Shown here one piece after another: positions 1-7,724 of a stretch of DNA of 64,000 bases. Every line of letters starts with the position of its first letter. Positions within the stretch are counted from its first letter, which is position 1. The position numbers were made by a program, and so were the translations under genes. The notes below the pieces were generated by a model, which was given only the letters and a program-made list of their open reading frames with translations, was not told where the DNA came from and ran no database searches. The stretch covers positions 1-64,000 of the forward strand of contig NZ_WSFT01000019.1 of the NCBI RefSeq assembly GCF_016820655.1. Direction: 5' to 3'. This DNA is from Anaeromonas frigoriresistens (GTDB lineage Bacteria; Bacillota; Clostridia; Tissierellales; SIT17).

Positions 1-84
1 TGTTTTACAACTAAAAGTTGTCATTTTAACTTTACACTGTTCAATTTTCAAAGACCAAATTGTGGTGTGCCGTTACCGGCGACT
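1..84 (-). promoter_or_regulatory. 5' leader of an rRNA operon lying off the left edge
   Basis: On the minus strand this stretch follows three tandem promoters. It contains a boxA-like element at 46-58 (TGGTCTTTGAAAA, the TCTTTGAAAA form usual ahead of Firmicute 16S genes) and a small hairpin at 7-21 (ACAACT, loop AAA, AGTTGT). The 16S gene itself is not in the window, so the assignment rests on leader and promoter architecture. The position directly downstream of lysS also matches the lysS-rrn order of Bacillus. Confidence 0.75.
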
Positions 85-90
85 TTTAAT

Positions 91-119
91 ACTATATCAA
101 ATCTTTCGATGCTTGTCAA
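91..119 (-). promoter_or_regulatory. rRNA promoter P1 (sigma-A)
   Basis: The minus strand reads TTGACA (114-119), a 17-bp spacer, and TATAGT (91-96), followed by ATTAAAAGTCG. The same -10 and start region recur in the two promoters upstream. Tandem near-consensus promoters are typical of rRNA operons. The G eight bases after the -10 would suit a GTP-initiated, growth-rate-controlled start, which is inference. Confidence 0.85.
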
Positions 120-181
120 CATCTTTTTTAAAAAGTTTTTGATGTTTGTCGAATTCGTTAACTTCTAAAGCGACTCTTAGT

Positions 182-210
182 ACTATATCAAAGTTACTTG
201 TACTTGTCAA
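182..210 (-). promoter_or_regulatory. rRNA promoter P2 (sigma-A)
   Basis: The minus strand reads TTGACA (205-210), 17 bp, TATAGT (182-187), then ACTAAGAGTCG. It lies 91 bp upstream of P1 and shares its -10, spacing and downstream GTCG. Confidence 0.85.
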
Positions 211-255
211 TAGCTTTTTAAAAGTTTTTATTTGTTCTTAGGGACGACTTTTAAT

Positions 256-284
256 ACTATAACAAATTATAGATTAAAGGTCAA
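256..284 (-). promoter_or_regulatory. rRNA promoter P3 (sigma-A)
   Basis: The minus strand reads TTGACC (279-284), 17 bp, TATAGT (256-261), then ATTAAAAGTCG, identical to P1 after the -10. It lies 74 bp upstream of P2. The -35 has one mismatch, so it may be the weakest of the three. Confidence 0.8.
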
Positions 285-442
285 TAACTTTTATATGGCA
301 ATTAGTTCCATATCATCTTGTTCCATATATATACCCAATAGTAATGCATTTAATTCAGATCTTTATTGTATAATGTTAATTATAAAGGATCTACCCCTCC
401 ATACTCCTTCTATTAATTTTATATTTAGAACATCTTTTTTAA
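285..442. other. A+T-rich gap, nothing recognised
   Basis: Between promoter P3 and the lysS terminator there is no gene, RNA or repeat that I can support. A short plus-strand open frame crosses it and the promoters but has no coding character. Confidence 0.6.
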
Positions 443-479
443 AATAAAAGCATATCAGCTAAGCTGATATGCTTTTATT
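443..479 (-). terminator. lysS terminator
   Basis: A long near-perfect palindrome (AAAAGCATATCAGC paired with GCTGATATGCTTTT, 3-nt loop) lies directly after the lysS stop. On the minus strand it is followed by TTATTTTAAAAAAG. It separates lysS from the rRNA promoters. Confidence 0.9.
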
Positions 480-482
480 AAT

Positions 483-1958
483 TTATTCAATTGGTTTCAT
501 TGTTGGAAATAATAATACGTCTCTTATAGATGATTTGTTTGTTAATATCATTATAAGTCTATCTATACCTATTCCCAATCCACCTGTAGGTGGTAATCCT
601 ACCTCTAATGCATTTACAAAGTCTAAATCCATCATATGGGCCTCTTCGTCTCCAGCTTCCCTTTGCTCTAATTGTGCATCAAATCTTTCTTTTTGATCAA
701 TAGGATCATTTAATTCAGAGAATGCATTTGCAATCTCCCAAGTATTAATGAAAGCTTCAAATCTATTAGTTTTTCTAGGATCTTCTGGATTACGTTTAGC
801 AAGGGGAGATACTTCTACTGGATGATGAGTTATGAACGTTGGTTGTATTAAATGCTCTTCGCAATACTCTTCAAACAATTCATTTATTATATGTCCTCTA
901 GTCATACCAGGTTTAATTTCTATCCCTTTTTCTTTACCAGCTTTTATAGCTTCCTCATCAGTATTTATTTCTTCGAAATCTACCCTGGCATATTTCTTAA
1001 CTGCCTCTTCCATAGACAATCTATTCCATGGCGGTGTTAGATCAAGTTCAATACCCTGATACTCAATTTTAGTTGTTCCAAGAGCTTTTTCTGCTGCAAA
1101 AGCAACTACATTTTCTGTAATTTCCATCATATCTTTATAATCTGCATAGGCTTCATATAACTCTACTGCAGTATACTCTGGATTGTGCTTTATAGACATA
1201 CCTTCATTTCTAAACATTCTTCCCATCTCATACACTTTATCAAATCCACCAACTATTAACCTTTTAAGGTATAATTCATTAGCTATTCTTAAATACATAT
1301 CGATGTCCAGTGTGTTATGATGGGTGATAAAAGGTCTAGCTGATGCTCCTCCAGCTATAGTATTAAGTATAGGTGTTTCTACTTCTAAGTACCCTCTATT
1401 ATCTAAATATTCTTTTATAGCCTTCATTATTTTAGATCTAAGCATAAAAGTTTCTTTTACATCAGGGTTGACAATTAAGTCAGTATACCTCTGTCTATAT
1501 CTTAAATCTTGATCTTTAAGACCGTGCCATTTATCTGGTAATATCTGAAGAGACTTAGAAAGTAAATCTATCTTTTTAGCTCTAATGGATACTTCTCCCA
1601 TTTTAGTTTTAAAAACTTCTCCTTCTAACCCTATGATATCACCAATATCATAAGTTTTTAAAAGTTCATACTCTTCTTCACCTATGAGATCCTTTTTAGC
1701 AAACATTTGAATTCTACCTTCACTATCTTGTATATCATAGAATCCAACCTTACCTTGGCCTCTTCTACTCATAATTCTTCCAGCAAGAACTACTGATTTC
1801 CCTTCCATTTCATCAAAGTTATCAATTATAGTTTTACTATGATGAGTGGGTTCATACTTTTCAATTTTAAAAGGATCTTTACCCATTTCCTTTAATTTTT
1901 GTAATTTATCTCTTCTTATTTGGAGTAGTTCACTAAGGTTATTTCCCTCATTACTCAT
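483..1958 (-). CDS. lysS: Lysyl-tRNA synthetase, class II
   Basis: This enzyme charges tRNA-Lys with lysine using ATP, in the cytoplasm. The 491 residues match the usual class II LysRS length. An N-terminal OB-fold anticodon-binding domain (about residues 55-150) precedes the class II core: motif 1 in the region ending YLEVETPIL, motif 2 around FRNEG and HNPEYTAVE, and motif 3 at GLGIGIDRL near the C terminus. The ATG start is preceded by GGAGGTG 8-11 bases upstream. It follows greA by 23 bp and probably shares its promoter. It ends at a strong terminator before the rRNA promoters, the same neighbourhood as in Bacillus. Confidence 0.98.
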   Translation of the reverse strand: MSNEGNNLSELLQIRRDKLQKLKEMGKDPFKIEKYEPTHHSKTIIDNFDEMEGKSVVLAGRIMSRRGQGKVGFYDIQDSEGRIQMFAKKDLIGEEEYELLKTYDIGDIIGLEGEVFKTKMGEVSIRAKKIDLLSKSLQILPDKWHGLKDQDLRYRQRYTDLIVNPDVKETFMLRSKIMKAIKEYLDNRGYLEVETPILNTIAGGASARPFITHHNTLDIDMYLRIANELYLKRLIVGGFDKVYEMGRMFRNEGMSIKHNPEYTAVELYEAYADYKDMMEITENVVAFAAEKALGTTKIEYQGIELDLTPPWNRLSMEEAVKKYARVDFEEINTDEEAIKAGKEKGIEIKPGMTRGHIINELFEEYCEEHLIQPTFITHHPVEVSPLAKRNPEDPRKTNRFEAFINTWEIANAFSELNDPIDQKERFDAQLEQREAGDEEAHMMDLDFVNALEVGLPPTGGLGIGIDRLIMILTNKSSIRDVLLFPTMKPIE

Positions 1959-1981
1959 CCTTTGAATGCACCTCCGTATTT

Positions 1982-2461
1982 TTATCTACTTATTTCTAAT
2001 ACCTTGTATTTAATAACACCGTCAGGAACTTGTACCTCAACCATGTCATCAACTTTCTTTCCTAGTAAAGCATCTCCTACTGGAGATTCATTTGAAATTT
2101 TTCCTTCATAAGGATCTGCCTCAGCAGAACCCACTATAGAGTACACTACTTCTTCATCATACTCTAGATCTAAAACTTTTACTTTTGAACCTACACCTAC
2201 AGACTCTATTGAAATATCTTCATCATCAATTACTCTAGCATTTCTTACCATATTCTCTAGCTTGAAGATTCTTTCTTCTACTTGTGCCTGCTCATTTTTA
2301 GCTTCATCATACTCAGAATTCTCACTAATATCACCAAAAGCTATAGCAGTTTTAATTCTTTCTGCTACTTCTTTACGTCTTACTGTTTTTAGTTGCTCTA
2401 ATTCAGATTCTATTTTTTTTAACCCCTCGACTGTTAAAACAACTTCTTTGTTATGTGCCAT
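1982..2461 (-). CDS. greA: Transcription elongation factor GreA
   Basis: GreA enters the secondary channel of RNA polymerase and stimulates cleavage of backtracked RNA. The 159 residues have the two expected parts: an N-terminal antiparallel coiled coil with the acidic tip [13 protein letters not shown] (about residues 43-55, holding the Asp/Glu pair that acts at the polymerase active site), and a C-terminal FKBP-like domain ending in [18 protein letters not shown]-containing ribosome site precedes the ATG. A consensus sigma-A promoter lies about 70 bp upstream, so greA and lysS likely form one transcript. Confidence 0.97.
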   Translation of the reverse strand: MAHNKEVVLTVEGLKKIESELEQLKTVRRKEVAERIKTAIAFGDISENSEYDEAKNEQAQVEERIFKLENMVRNARVIDDEDISIESVGVGSKVKVLDLEYDEEVVYSIVGSAEADPYEGKISNESPVGDALLGKKVDDMVEVQVPDGVIKYKVLEISR

Positions 2462-2527
2462 TAACTCCCTCTCTCCTTCTTACTCTATTTTAATTACTTC
2501 TCTATTCCTTTTACATATATGTTCAAT

Positions 2528-2556
2528 ATTATAATTTAGTAATCTTATTATGTCAA
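2528..2556 (-). promoter_or_regulatory. Consensus sigma-A promoter of greA-lysS
   Basis: The minus strand reads TTGACA (2551-2556), exactly 17 bp, TATAAT (2528-2533). Both hexamers are perfect consensus, so strong constitutive expression is expected. Confidence 0.88.
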
Positions 2557-2572
2557 GACTAATTACAATATC

Positions 2573-3514
2573 CTATTTAACTGTTAGATACTTGGTTTTC
2601 ATAGAATATTTATCACAAAATTCTTTTATACTATAAAGATTTTTCCCTACCCTTAATCGTCTAAAATCTCTTTCAGCAAATTTGTTATTATAAGAATAAA
2701 TAATTGATGGTATTTCTTTTATTTCATCCATTCTTATATTAGTGTTCTTTATTATTCCTGAGTTATTAAAGGTAAAATCATCTATTACTATGCCCTTTTT
2801 ATTATCATAGGATATATTATTATATATATTGAAAATGATACTTTTCTGTTTTACCCATTTTTTAAATTTTATATCATCTTTAAAGTTAATAATTATATCA
2901 AATCTATTAATTTTAGATATATCTGAAATTATTCCTATTGCTAATCCTGTATCATTCATTACTTTATTAATTATTTTATTACCTAGTTCCTCATTCTCAG
3001 TATATATAGATATGAATTTTACATCAGATGAAAATTTGTGTAGTATGCAATCTATATCCCCTTCAACTTTTGGAATGATTAATAGTTCTATTTCCATATT
3101 AAATTCGTCTATATTTGCTAGGATTCTTTTCAAAACTAAGGGTATAGTTTGTACTTTTATCTCTTTGGATCTATCTGTAGCTATCAATATTTCCTTATCT
3201 ATTAGTTTCTTCGTTAATGATAGGTTGTAGTTTTTTTCAAAAATTATACTATTTATTTTTTTAATAGGTAATTTATTTTCTAAAGATTCTTCAATTCTAT
3301 ATAATAATTCTTCTTCCCCTAAATTCTCTATTGTTGTTAATCCAACACTATATCCAATTGTCTCATCCTTCACTTTAAACTCATTTACTATATTTCCATA
3401 TAATTTACTATCAATATTTTTAAATATAAATTCAGGAATATGTTTATAAAACTTTTTAGTTCTTAATTCATCATTGTAAGTTCTCGCAGATATAATATAA
3501 ATAAATCCCTCCAT
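2573..3514 (-). CDS. Conserved-looking protein of unknown function
   Basis: I do not recognise the family. The 313-residue protein is lysine- and isoleucine-rich, with no signal peptide or clear membrane segment. Alternating beta-strand-like and helical stretches (IELLIIPKVEGDID, KFISIYTENEE, DIIINFKDD, KGIVIDDFTF) suggest an alpha/beta fold, possibly Rossmann-like. The start is set at an internal ATG with GGGGTGA six bases upstream, rather than the GTG nine bases earlier. It lies between dusB and greA on the same strand, 91 bp after dusB and 17 bp before the greA promoter. Dinucleotide or nucleic-acid binding would be speculation. Confidence 0.75.
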   Translation of the reverse strand: MEGFIYIISARTYNDELRTKKFYKHIPEFIFKNIDSKLYGNIVNEFKVKDETIGYSVGLTTIENLGEEELLYRIEESLENKLPIKKINSIIFEKNYNLSLTKKLIDKEILIATDRSKEIKVQTIPLVLKRILANIDEFNMEIELLIIPKVEGDIDCILHKFSSDVKFISIYTENEELGNKIINKVMNDTGLAIGIISDISKINRFDIIINFKDDIKFKKWVKQKSIIFNIYNNISYDNKKGIVIDDFTFNNSGIIKNTNIRMDEIKEIPSIIYSYNNKFAERDFRRLRVGKNLYSIKEFCDKYSMKTKYLTVK

Positions 3515-3605
3515 ATAAATCACCCCAAATATTTTACAGTGTAATTAACTGTATAAGGTATTATATGAAAGGATTGATATCTCTATTCTTCAAAATAAAG
3601 TATAG

Positions 3606-4577
3606 TTACTTAATTGAAGTAATATAATCATTTAATAAGGATATTATTTTATCCTTGCTGTTCATAGTATTTAACTTACCTCTAATAGAAGTTGAATTAT
3701 GCATACCTTTTATATACCACCCTATATGTTTTCTTATTTCTTTTACTGCTATTTCTTCACCCTTATGTTGACATAACAAATTAAGATGATTTATACACAT
3801 ATTTATTTTCTCTTCATCACTAGGTTCTGGTATTAGTATATCTTCATTCAGTAATTTAATTGTTCTATTAAAAATCCACGGATTTCCTCTAGCACCTCTT
3901 CCTATCATAACTCCATCACAGTTTGTGTGATCAATCATTCTTTTAGCATCCTCTGGACTAAATATATCTCCATTTCCTATCACAGGAATATTTACAGCTT
4001 TTTTTACTTCTTTTATAATATCCCAGTTAGCTTCCCCAGAATAAAATTGTTCTCTAGTTCTTCCATGAACAGCTACTAAATCAGCACCGCTCTCTTCGAT
4101 AATTTTTGCTATATGAACTGCATTAATATTATTTTCATCCCATCCAGTCCTTATTTTAACGGTTACAGGTTTTCTAGACACCATTACAACCTTAGAAACA
4201 ATTTTTTTAATTAATTCTGGTTTTTTTAAAAGTGCACTACCATCTCCATTTTTAACTATTTTCGGAGTAGGACATCCCATGTTTATATCTATTATATCAA
4301 TGTCTTGTCTATTGTTTAATTTATCTTCCACTACTTTAGCCATTATATCAGCATCAGAACCAAAGATTTGAAGTGATACTGGCCTTTCTTTATCTTCTAT
4401 TTTCATTAATTTTTCTGTTTTTTTATCTCCGTAATATAACCCTTTGGCACTTACCATCTCAGTATATATAAGTCCTGTATTTTGTTCTTTACACAAAATC
4501 CTAAAGGATAAATCTGTTACTCCTGCCATAGGGGCAAGAAATACATTATTATCTAATTTTACATTCCCAATTTTCAT
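3606..4577 (-). CDS. dusB: tRNA-dihydrouridine synthase (DusB type)
   Basis: This FMN- and NADPH-dependent enzyme reduces specific uridines in tRNA to dihydrouridine. The 323 residues open with the FMN-barrel signature FLAPMAGVTDLSFR. The catalytic-cysteine motif is MGCPTPK (about residues 100-106), the substrate segment is KIRTGWDE, and GNGDI and GVMIGRGARGNPW bind phosphate. A C-terminal helical tRNA-binding domain follows. The start has AGAGGTG upstream. The neighbours coaX and lysS repeat the Bacillus yacF neighbourhood. A terminator stands just upstream, so expression depends on read-through or a local promoter. Confidence 0.95.
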   Translation of the reverse strand: MKIGNVKLDNNVFLAPMAGVTDLSFRILCKEQNTGLIYTEMVSAKGLYYGDKKTEKLMKIEDKERPVSLQIFGSDADIMAKVVEDKLNNRQDIDIIDINMGCPTPKIVKNGDGSALLKKPELIKKIVSKVVMVSRKPVTVKIRTGWDENNINAVHIAKIIEESGADLVAVHGRTREQFYSGEANWDIIKEVKKAVNIPVIGNGDIFSPEDAKRMIDHTNCDGVMIGRGARGNPWIFNRTIKLLNEDILIPEPSDEEKINMCINHLNLLCQHKGEEIAVKEIRKHIGWYIKGMHNSTSIRGKLNTMNSKDKIISLLNDYITSIK

Positions 4578-4591
4578 TTTTTCACCTCTTT

Positions 4592-4622
4592 ATCAAAAAA
4601 CAAGCTCGACTTTAAGTCGAGC
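4592..4622 (-). terminator. coaX terminator
   Basis: A GC-rich stem GCTCGAC/GTCGAGC (4604-4610 with 4616-4622, 5-nt loop) begins right after the coaX stop. On the minus strand it is followed by TTGTTTTTT. The dusB ribosome site begins immediately beyond. Confidence 0.85.
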
Positions 4623-5399
4623 CTATATAGTATCCTTATTCAATTCATATATTATTCTTAGTCCTTCAAGGGTAAGAAGTTTGTCTATATTGTTAATATT
4701 TTTTGTCTCGGAAGCTATCATTGTTGATAATCCACCTGTAGCTATTACCTTAGCATTTTCTAATCCATATTCATTTTTCATTCTATCTATAATGTAATCA
4801 ACTAATCCTACATAACCATATATGATACCAGATTGCATACTATTTACTGTGTTTCTGCATATAACTTTCTCAGGCTTTCTTAATTCTACTTTAGGTAATT
4901 TTGCTGCCCTTTGAAAAAGAGCTTCACTAGATATTTTTATCCCGGGAGATATAACCCCACCTAAGTAATCTCCACCTTCTGAAATTGCACAGAATGTTGT
5001 AGCAGTACCAAAGTCAACTATTATTATAGGCCCTCCATATTTCTGATATGCTGAAACAGCATTTACTATTCTGTCTGCTCCAACTTCTCTTGGATTATCA
5101 TAGATTATATTCATACCGGTTTTTATACCAGGACCAACTACTAAAGCTTCTTTTTTACAATATTTAATACTCATTGACTGTAGCGAATACATTAATGGGG
5201 GTACAACTGAAGAAATTATAACAGCATCTACTTCGTCTAACTTATAACCGTTATAAGTAAATAACCTATCTATTAGCATACCATATTCATCAGAGGTTTT
5301 ATTTTTATCCGTAGAAACCCTCCAAGACTTCAGAAGCTGCTTTTCTTCATATATACCTAATACAATATTCGTATTTCCTACATCAATTACTAAAATCAT
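4623..5399 (-). CDS. coaX: Type III pantothenate kinase
   Basis: CoaX phosphorylates pantothenate, the first step of coenzyme A synthesis, and is not feedback-inhibited by CoA. At 258 residues it begins [11 protein letters not shown], the phosphate-binding loop of the ASKHA fold. [23 protein letters not shown] and GGVISPGIK follow, all hallmarks of type III kinases. The ATG at 5399 is chosen because AAGGTGA precedes it and known CoaX proteins start here; an in-frame ATG 30 bp upstream lacks a ribosome site and overlaps the ECF gene. It lies 22 bp after an ECF S-component gene, which suggests a pantothenate uptake and activation unit. Confidence 0.95.
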   Translation of the reverse strand: MILVIDVGNTNIVLGIYEEKQLLKSWRVSTDKNKTSDEYGMLIDRLFTYNGYKLDEVDAVIISSVVPPLMYSLQSMSIKYCKKEALVVGPGIKTGMNIIYDNPREVGADRIVNAVSAYQKYGGPIIIVDFGTATTFCAISEGGDYLGGVISPGIKISSEALFQRAAKLPKVELRKPEKVICRNTVNSMQSGIIYGYVGLVDYIIDRMKNEYGLENAKVIATGGLSTMIASETKNINNIDKLLTLEGLRIIYELNKDTI

Positions 5400-5421
5400 T
5401 TCTGTCACCTTCTCTTCTATT

Positions 5422-6183
5422 TTAACCATTCTTCTTTATCCCCATTACTACACCACTTACTATTATCATTGCAACTATAACCTCTGGTATACCATTAGCT
5501 ACTCCAATAGCTAATATAGCCTTTCCAATGAATCTTGTATCTCCACCGATTAATGAAACAAACCTCTCTCCATAAAGCAAATATATCATTAATAATACTC
5601 CTATAGTATTAGTCAATGTTCCTACTGCTGCCGAAACTACTATCTCTACTGAATCTCCCTTGAATTTTTTGAAAGAATAGTATCCTACAAAAATAGTCAT
5701 TAATACAAGAAGAATGTTAAACATCATAGTTTTACTATATAGTTGGTTTCCAGATTGTAACCCATTAATTAGATTATTCCCTAAATATGCTAATGTAGAT
5801 ATCCATATTAGTGATAATGTAATTATTGAAGACTTTTTCCCCATCTTTTTGAATAAAGAATAGGAGTAATAGGCAGTAATACCTATTAATACTCTTGGTA
5901 GTATAGATACTAGAGGATTATAAAATAGTGGTGATAATACTGTAGGAGCAGTTATCGCTCTTATAATACTAAATATCCCAAAAATTAATCCTACTAAAGC
6001 ACCTACTATAGGTCCTTCGATTATAGCTCCAATAATAACAGGTATATGCATTATTGTAGCATTGGCTGGTCCTACTGGTATAAAACCAATAGGTGTTAAT
6101 CCTAAAATTGCAGATATGCCTCCAAGCATACCGATAATCGCCAATCTCCTAGTAGAGATAGACTTTTTACTTTTCTTATTCAT
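5422..6183 (-). CDS. ECF transporter S component, probable pantothenate uptake
   Basis: The 253-residue membrane protein has about six hydrophobic helices. Its N terminus ([17 protein letters not shown], then [16 protein letters not shown]) is typical of substrate-binding S components of energy-coupling-factor vitamin transporters. Such proteins capture the vitamin and use shared EcfA/A'/T modules, which are not encoded here. The substrate is inferred from the coupling to coaX, so pantothenate is most likely and another vitamin is possible. SD GGGAGGT precedes the ATG. The roughly 95-nt leader carries two matched hairpins that could regulate it. Confidence 0.85.
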   Translation of the reverse strand: MNKKSKKSISTRRLAIIGMLGGISAILGLTPIGFIPVGPANATIMHIPVIIGAIIEGPIVGALVGLIFGIFSIIRAITAPTVLSPLFYNPLVSILPRVLIGITAYYSYSLFKKMGKKSSIITLSLIWISTLAYLGNNLINGLQSGNQLYSKTMMFNILLVLMTIFVGYYSFKKFKGDSVEIVVSAAVGTLTNTIGVLLMIYLLYGERFVSLIGGDTRFIGKAILAIGVANGIPEVIVAMIIVSGVVMGIKKNG

Positions 6184-6200
6184 TTTACATACCTCCCGCT

Positions 6201-6271
6201 CTAGTTCCTCAAAGGATACTAGTCGTATTTTTTTGTTTTTTTACCTTGTCCAGTACCCTAAGGGTTACCAG
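6201..6271 (-). ncRNA. Twin bulged-A hairpin leader, candidate regulatory RNA
   Basis: Hairpin 1 (6250-6271) and hairpin 2 (6201-6222) are each exactly 22 nt and share one pattern on the minus strand: CURGU, a bulged A, WCCY, a 3-nt UUR loop, then RGGW and ACURG. Pairs differ between the copies but remain paired (C-G to U-A, A-U to U-A, G-U to A-U), which is internal covariation. A 27-nt A-rich linker separates them. Hairpin 2 ends just before the GGGAGGT ribosome site. From memory this resembles the pan motif found ahead of pantothenate genes; I cannot confirm that without a covariance-model search. Confidence 0.6.
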
Positions 6272-6287
6272 CTTCATAACAATATTT

Positions 6288-6316
6288 ATTTTAGCAGTTT
6301 TATTAAAAACTATCAA
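6288..6316 (-). promoter_or_regulatory. Sigma-A promoter of the ECF-coaX transcript
   Basis: The minus strand reads TTGATA (6311-6316), 17 bp, TAAAAT (6288-6293), just beyond the birA stop. The predicted start near 6281 lies about 10 nt before hairpin 1, so the RNA would begin with the two-hairpin leader. Confidence 0.7.
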
Positions 6317-6322
6317 CAATAA

Positions 6323-7306
6323 TTAAATATATCCTTTAATTCCTCTAATAGAAATTTCCCCAGATATTATTTCTTTAATATTTCCATCATCATACTTAAC
6401 AATTAAATGACCATCATCATTAATATCAATTGCTACTGCTTCTTCTATATTATCTCCCTTTATCACTCTTACTCTTTTATGTAATAATGCTGAGCTTTCC
6501 TTACAGATATCAATTGATTTTTTGATAGATCTAGTATTAATAAAATCTTTATATAGATATTCAAAATTATTTATTACATTTGAAACTAGATTAACTCTAT
6601 CTATAACTTGTTTTTTTTCTATCCTTAAAGAAGTTCCTACCTCCCTAAGATCTTCTGGGAAATCTCCCTCTTCTAAGTTAACATTTATGCCTATACCTAC
6701 TACTATATAATTTACTCTATTTATTTCTCCACTCATCTCAGTCAAGATACCACAGGTCTTTTTACCTTTAATAACTATATCATTGGGCCATTTAATTTTA
6801 TTTTTTATCCCTATTTCTTCTATAGCTTTAGACACTGAGGCAGCACCTATTTGAGTTACTTTGGAGGCTTCAGTTGGTGATATATCTGGTTTAAGAATTA
6901 TAGACATCCATATACCTTTTCCTTTTGGGGACGTCCAATTTCTGCCTAGCCTTCCTTTTCCTTTTAATTGCTCTTCAGAAATTATTGTTGTTCCTTCTTC
7001 TACTTCTAAAGCTATTTTTTTAGCTTCCATATTTGTAGAATCAACAGAAGAATAGTGGATAATATTTCTACCTATATATTCAGTATTTAGTTCTTCATCT
7101 ATTAGATTAGGTTCTAAGATGTCAGGAGATTGTAACAGTCTATAACCTTTTCTAGATACAGACTGAATGATATATCCATCTTCTTTTAATTTTGATATAT
7201 ACTTCCACACTGCAGTCCTAGATACCTTCAATCTATCACTAATTTCTTGACCTGATATGAAGCTTTCTTTATTATCTTTTAATATGTCTATAATCTTCTC
7301 TCTCAC
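6323..7306 (-). CDS. birA: Biotin-protein ligase / biotin repressor BirA
   Basis: BirA attaches biotin to carrier lysines and, in the bifunctional form, represses biotin genes. The 327 residues start with a winged helix-turn-helix (ISGQEISDRLKVSRTAVWKYI, about residues 17-38), so this is the repressor-type enzyme. The ligase core contains GRLGRNW, KGIWMSIIL and KWPNDIV, and a C-terminal SH3-like domain follows. A GTG start has AGGGGGAA upstream. It lies close to the biotin-dependent decarboxylase cluster, whose carrier protein is its expected substrate. A gene for a YtxH-family protein stands between them. Confidence 0.96.
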   Translation of the reverse strand: MREKIIDILKDNKESFISGQEISDRLKVSRTAVWKYISKLKEDGYIIQSVSRKGYRLLQSPDILEPNLIDEELNTEYIGRNIIHYSSVDSTNMEAKKIALEVEEGTTIISEEQLKGKGRLGRNWTSPKGKGIWMSIILKPDISPTEASKVTQIGAASVSKAIEEIGIKNKIKWPNDIVIKGKKTCGILTEMSGEINRVNYIVVGIGINVNLEEGDFPEDLREVGTSLRIEKKQVIDRVNLVSNVINNFEYLYKDFINTRSIKKSIDICKESSALLHKRVRVIKGDNIEEAVAIDINDDGHLIVKYDDGNIKEIISGEISIRGIKGYI

Positions 7307-7318
7307 ATTATTCCCCCT

Positions 7319-7348
7319 GACTAGCCTTGAAATTTTATCGGCCTAGTC
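7319..7348 (-). other. Hairpin between the ytxH-like gene and birA
   Basis: GACTAG(G)CC pairs with GGCTAGTC with one bulged G across a 13-nt loop. It overlaps the upstream stop codon and ends directly before the birA ribosome site. There is no T-run, so it looks more like an RNA-processing or translational element than a terminator. Confidence 0.45.
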
Positions 7349-7618
7349 CAAATCAACATCTTCTATATACTTTTCGTTTACAAATACTTCTCCATTTTCA
7401 GAAATATTATCATTTTCAATATTTATATAATTTACATTGTCTTCAGTCTTAATACTTTCTGCAATATCTCTTAATTTATCAGATGCCTTGAATAGATTAT
7501 CTTTTAATTTCTCTCTGTTTTCTTTTCCATTTTCAGGAGATAATAGTAATGCCGCTGCCCCTCCTATTAATAAACCTAGCGTTAGACCTTTTACTCCTGA
7601 TCCTTTTTCTTTACTCAT
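7343..7618 (-). CDS. YtxH-family small membrane-associated protein
   Basis: The 91-residue protein begins with a short charged N terminus and one glycine/alanine/leucine-rich hydrophobic segment (GLTLGLLIGGAAALLLSPENG, about residues 10-30). A lysine-rich amphipathic helix and an acidic tail follow. GLLIGGAAALLLSPENGKENREKL is the YtxH (gas-vesicle GvpP-like) signature. Its function is unknown; homologues are general-stress proteins in Bacillus. The start was moved to the ATG at 7618, which has AGAGGTGATC upstream, from an ATG 51 bp earlier without one. Confidence 0.8.
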   Translation of the reverse strand: MSKEKGSGVKGLTLGLLIGGAAALLLSPENGKENREKLKDNLFKASDKLRDIAESIKTEDNVNYINIENDNISENGEVFVNEKYIEDVDLD

Positions 7619-7646
7619 GAGATCACCTCTTAATTTTTTTATATAT

Positions 7647-7677
7647 ATTATATCATTTAATTTACCCAAATTATCAA
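7647..7677 (-). promoter_or_regulatory. Possible promoter of ytxH-birA
   Basis: The minus strand reads TTGATA (7672-7677) and TATAAT (7647-7652), but the spacer is 19 bp. A shifted -10, GATATA, would give 17 bp. The position after the decarboxylase terminator suits a start for ytxH and birA. Confidence 0.4.
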
Positions 7678-7697
7678 GTTAAAAATCATAATAAATA

Positions 7698-7721
7698 AAG
7701 TCGGTCTAAAAAGACCGACTT
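7698..7721 (-). terminator. Terminator of the decarboxylase cluster
   Basis: AAGTCGGTCT pairs with AGACCGACTT around an AAAA loop, right after the stop of the beta-subunit gene. The minus strand continues TTATTTATTATG, a modest U-tract. Confidence 0.8.
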
Positions 7722-7724
7722 AGT

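Noticed and set aside
232-696. Two plus-strand open frames of 71 and 75 codons at the left edge
   Set aside because: The first overlaps rRNA promoter P3 and the other is antisense to lysS; neither has a ribosome site or coding character.
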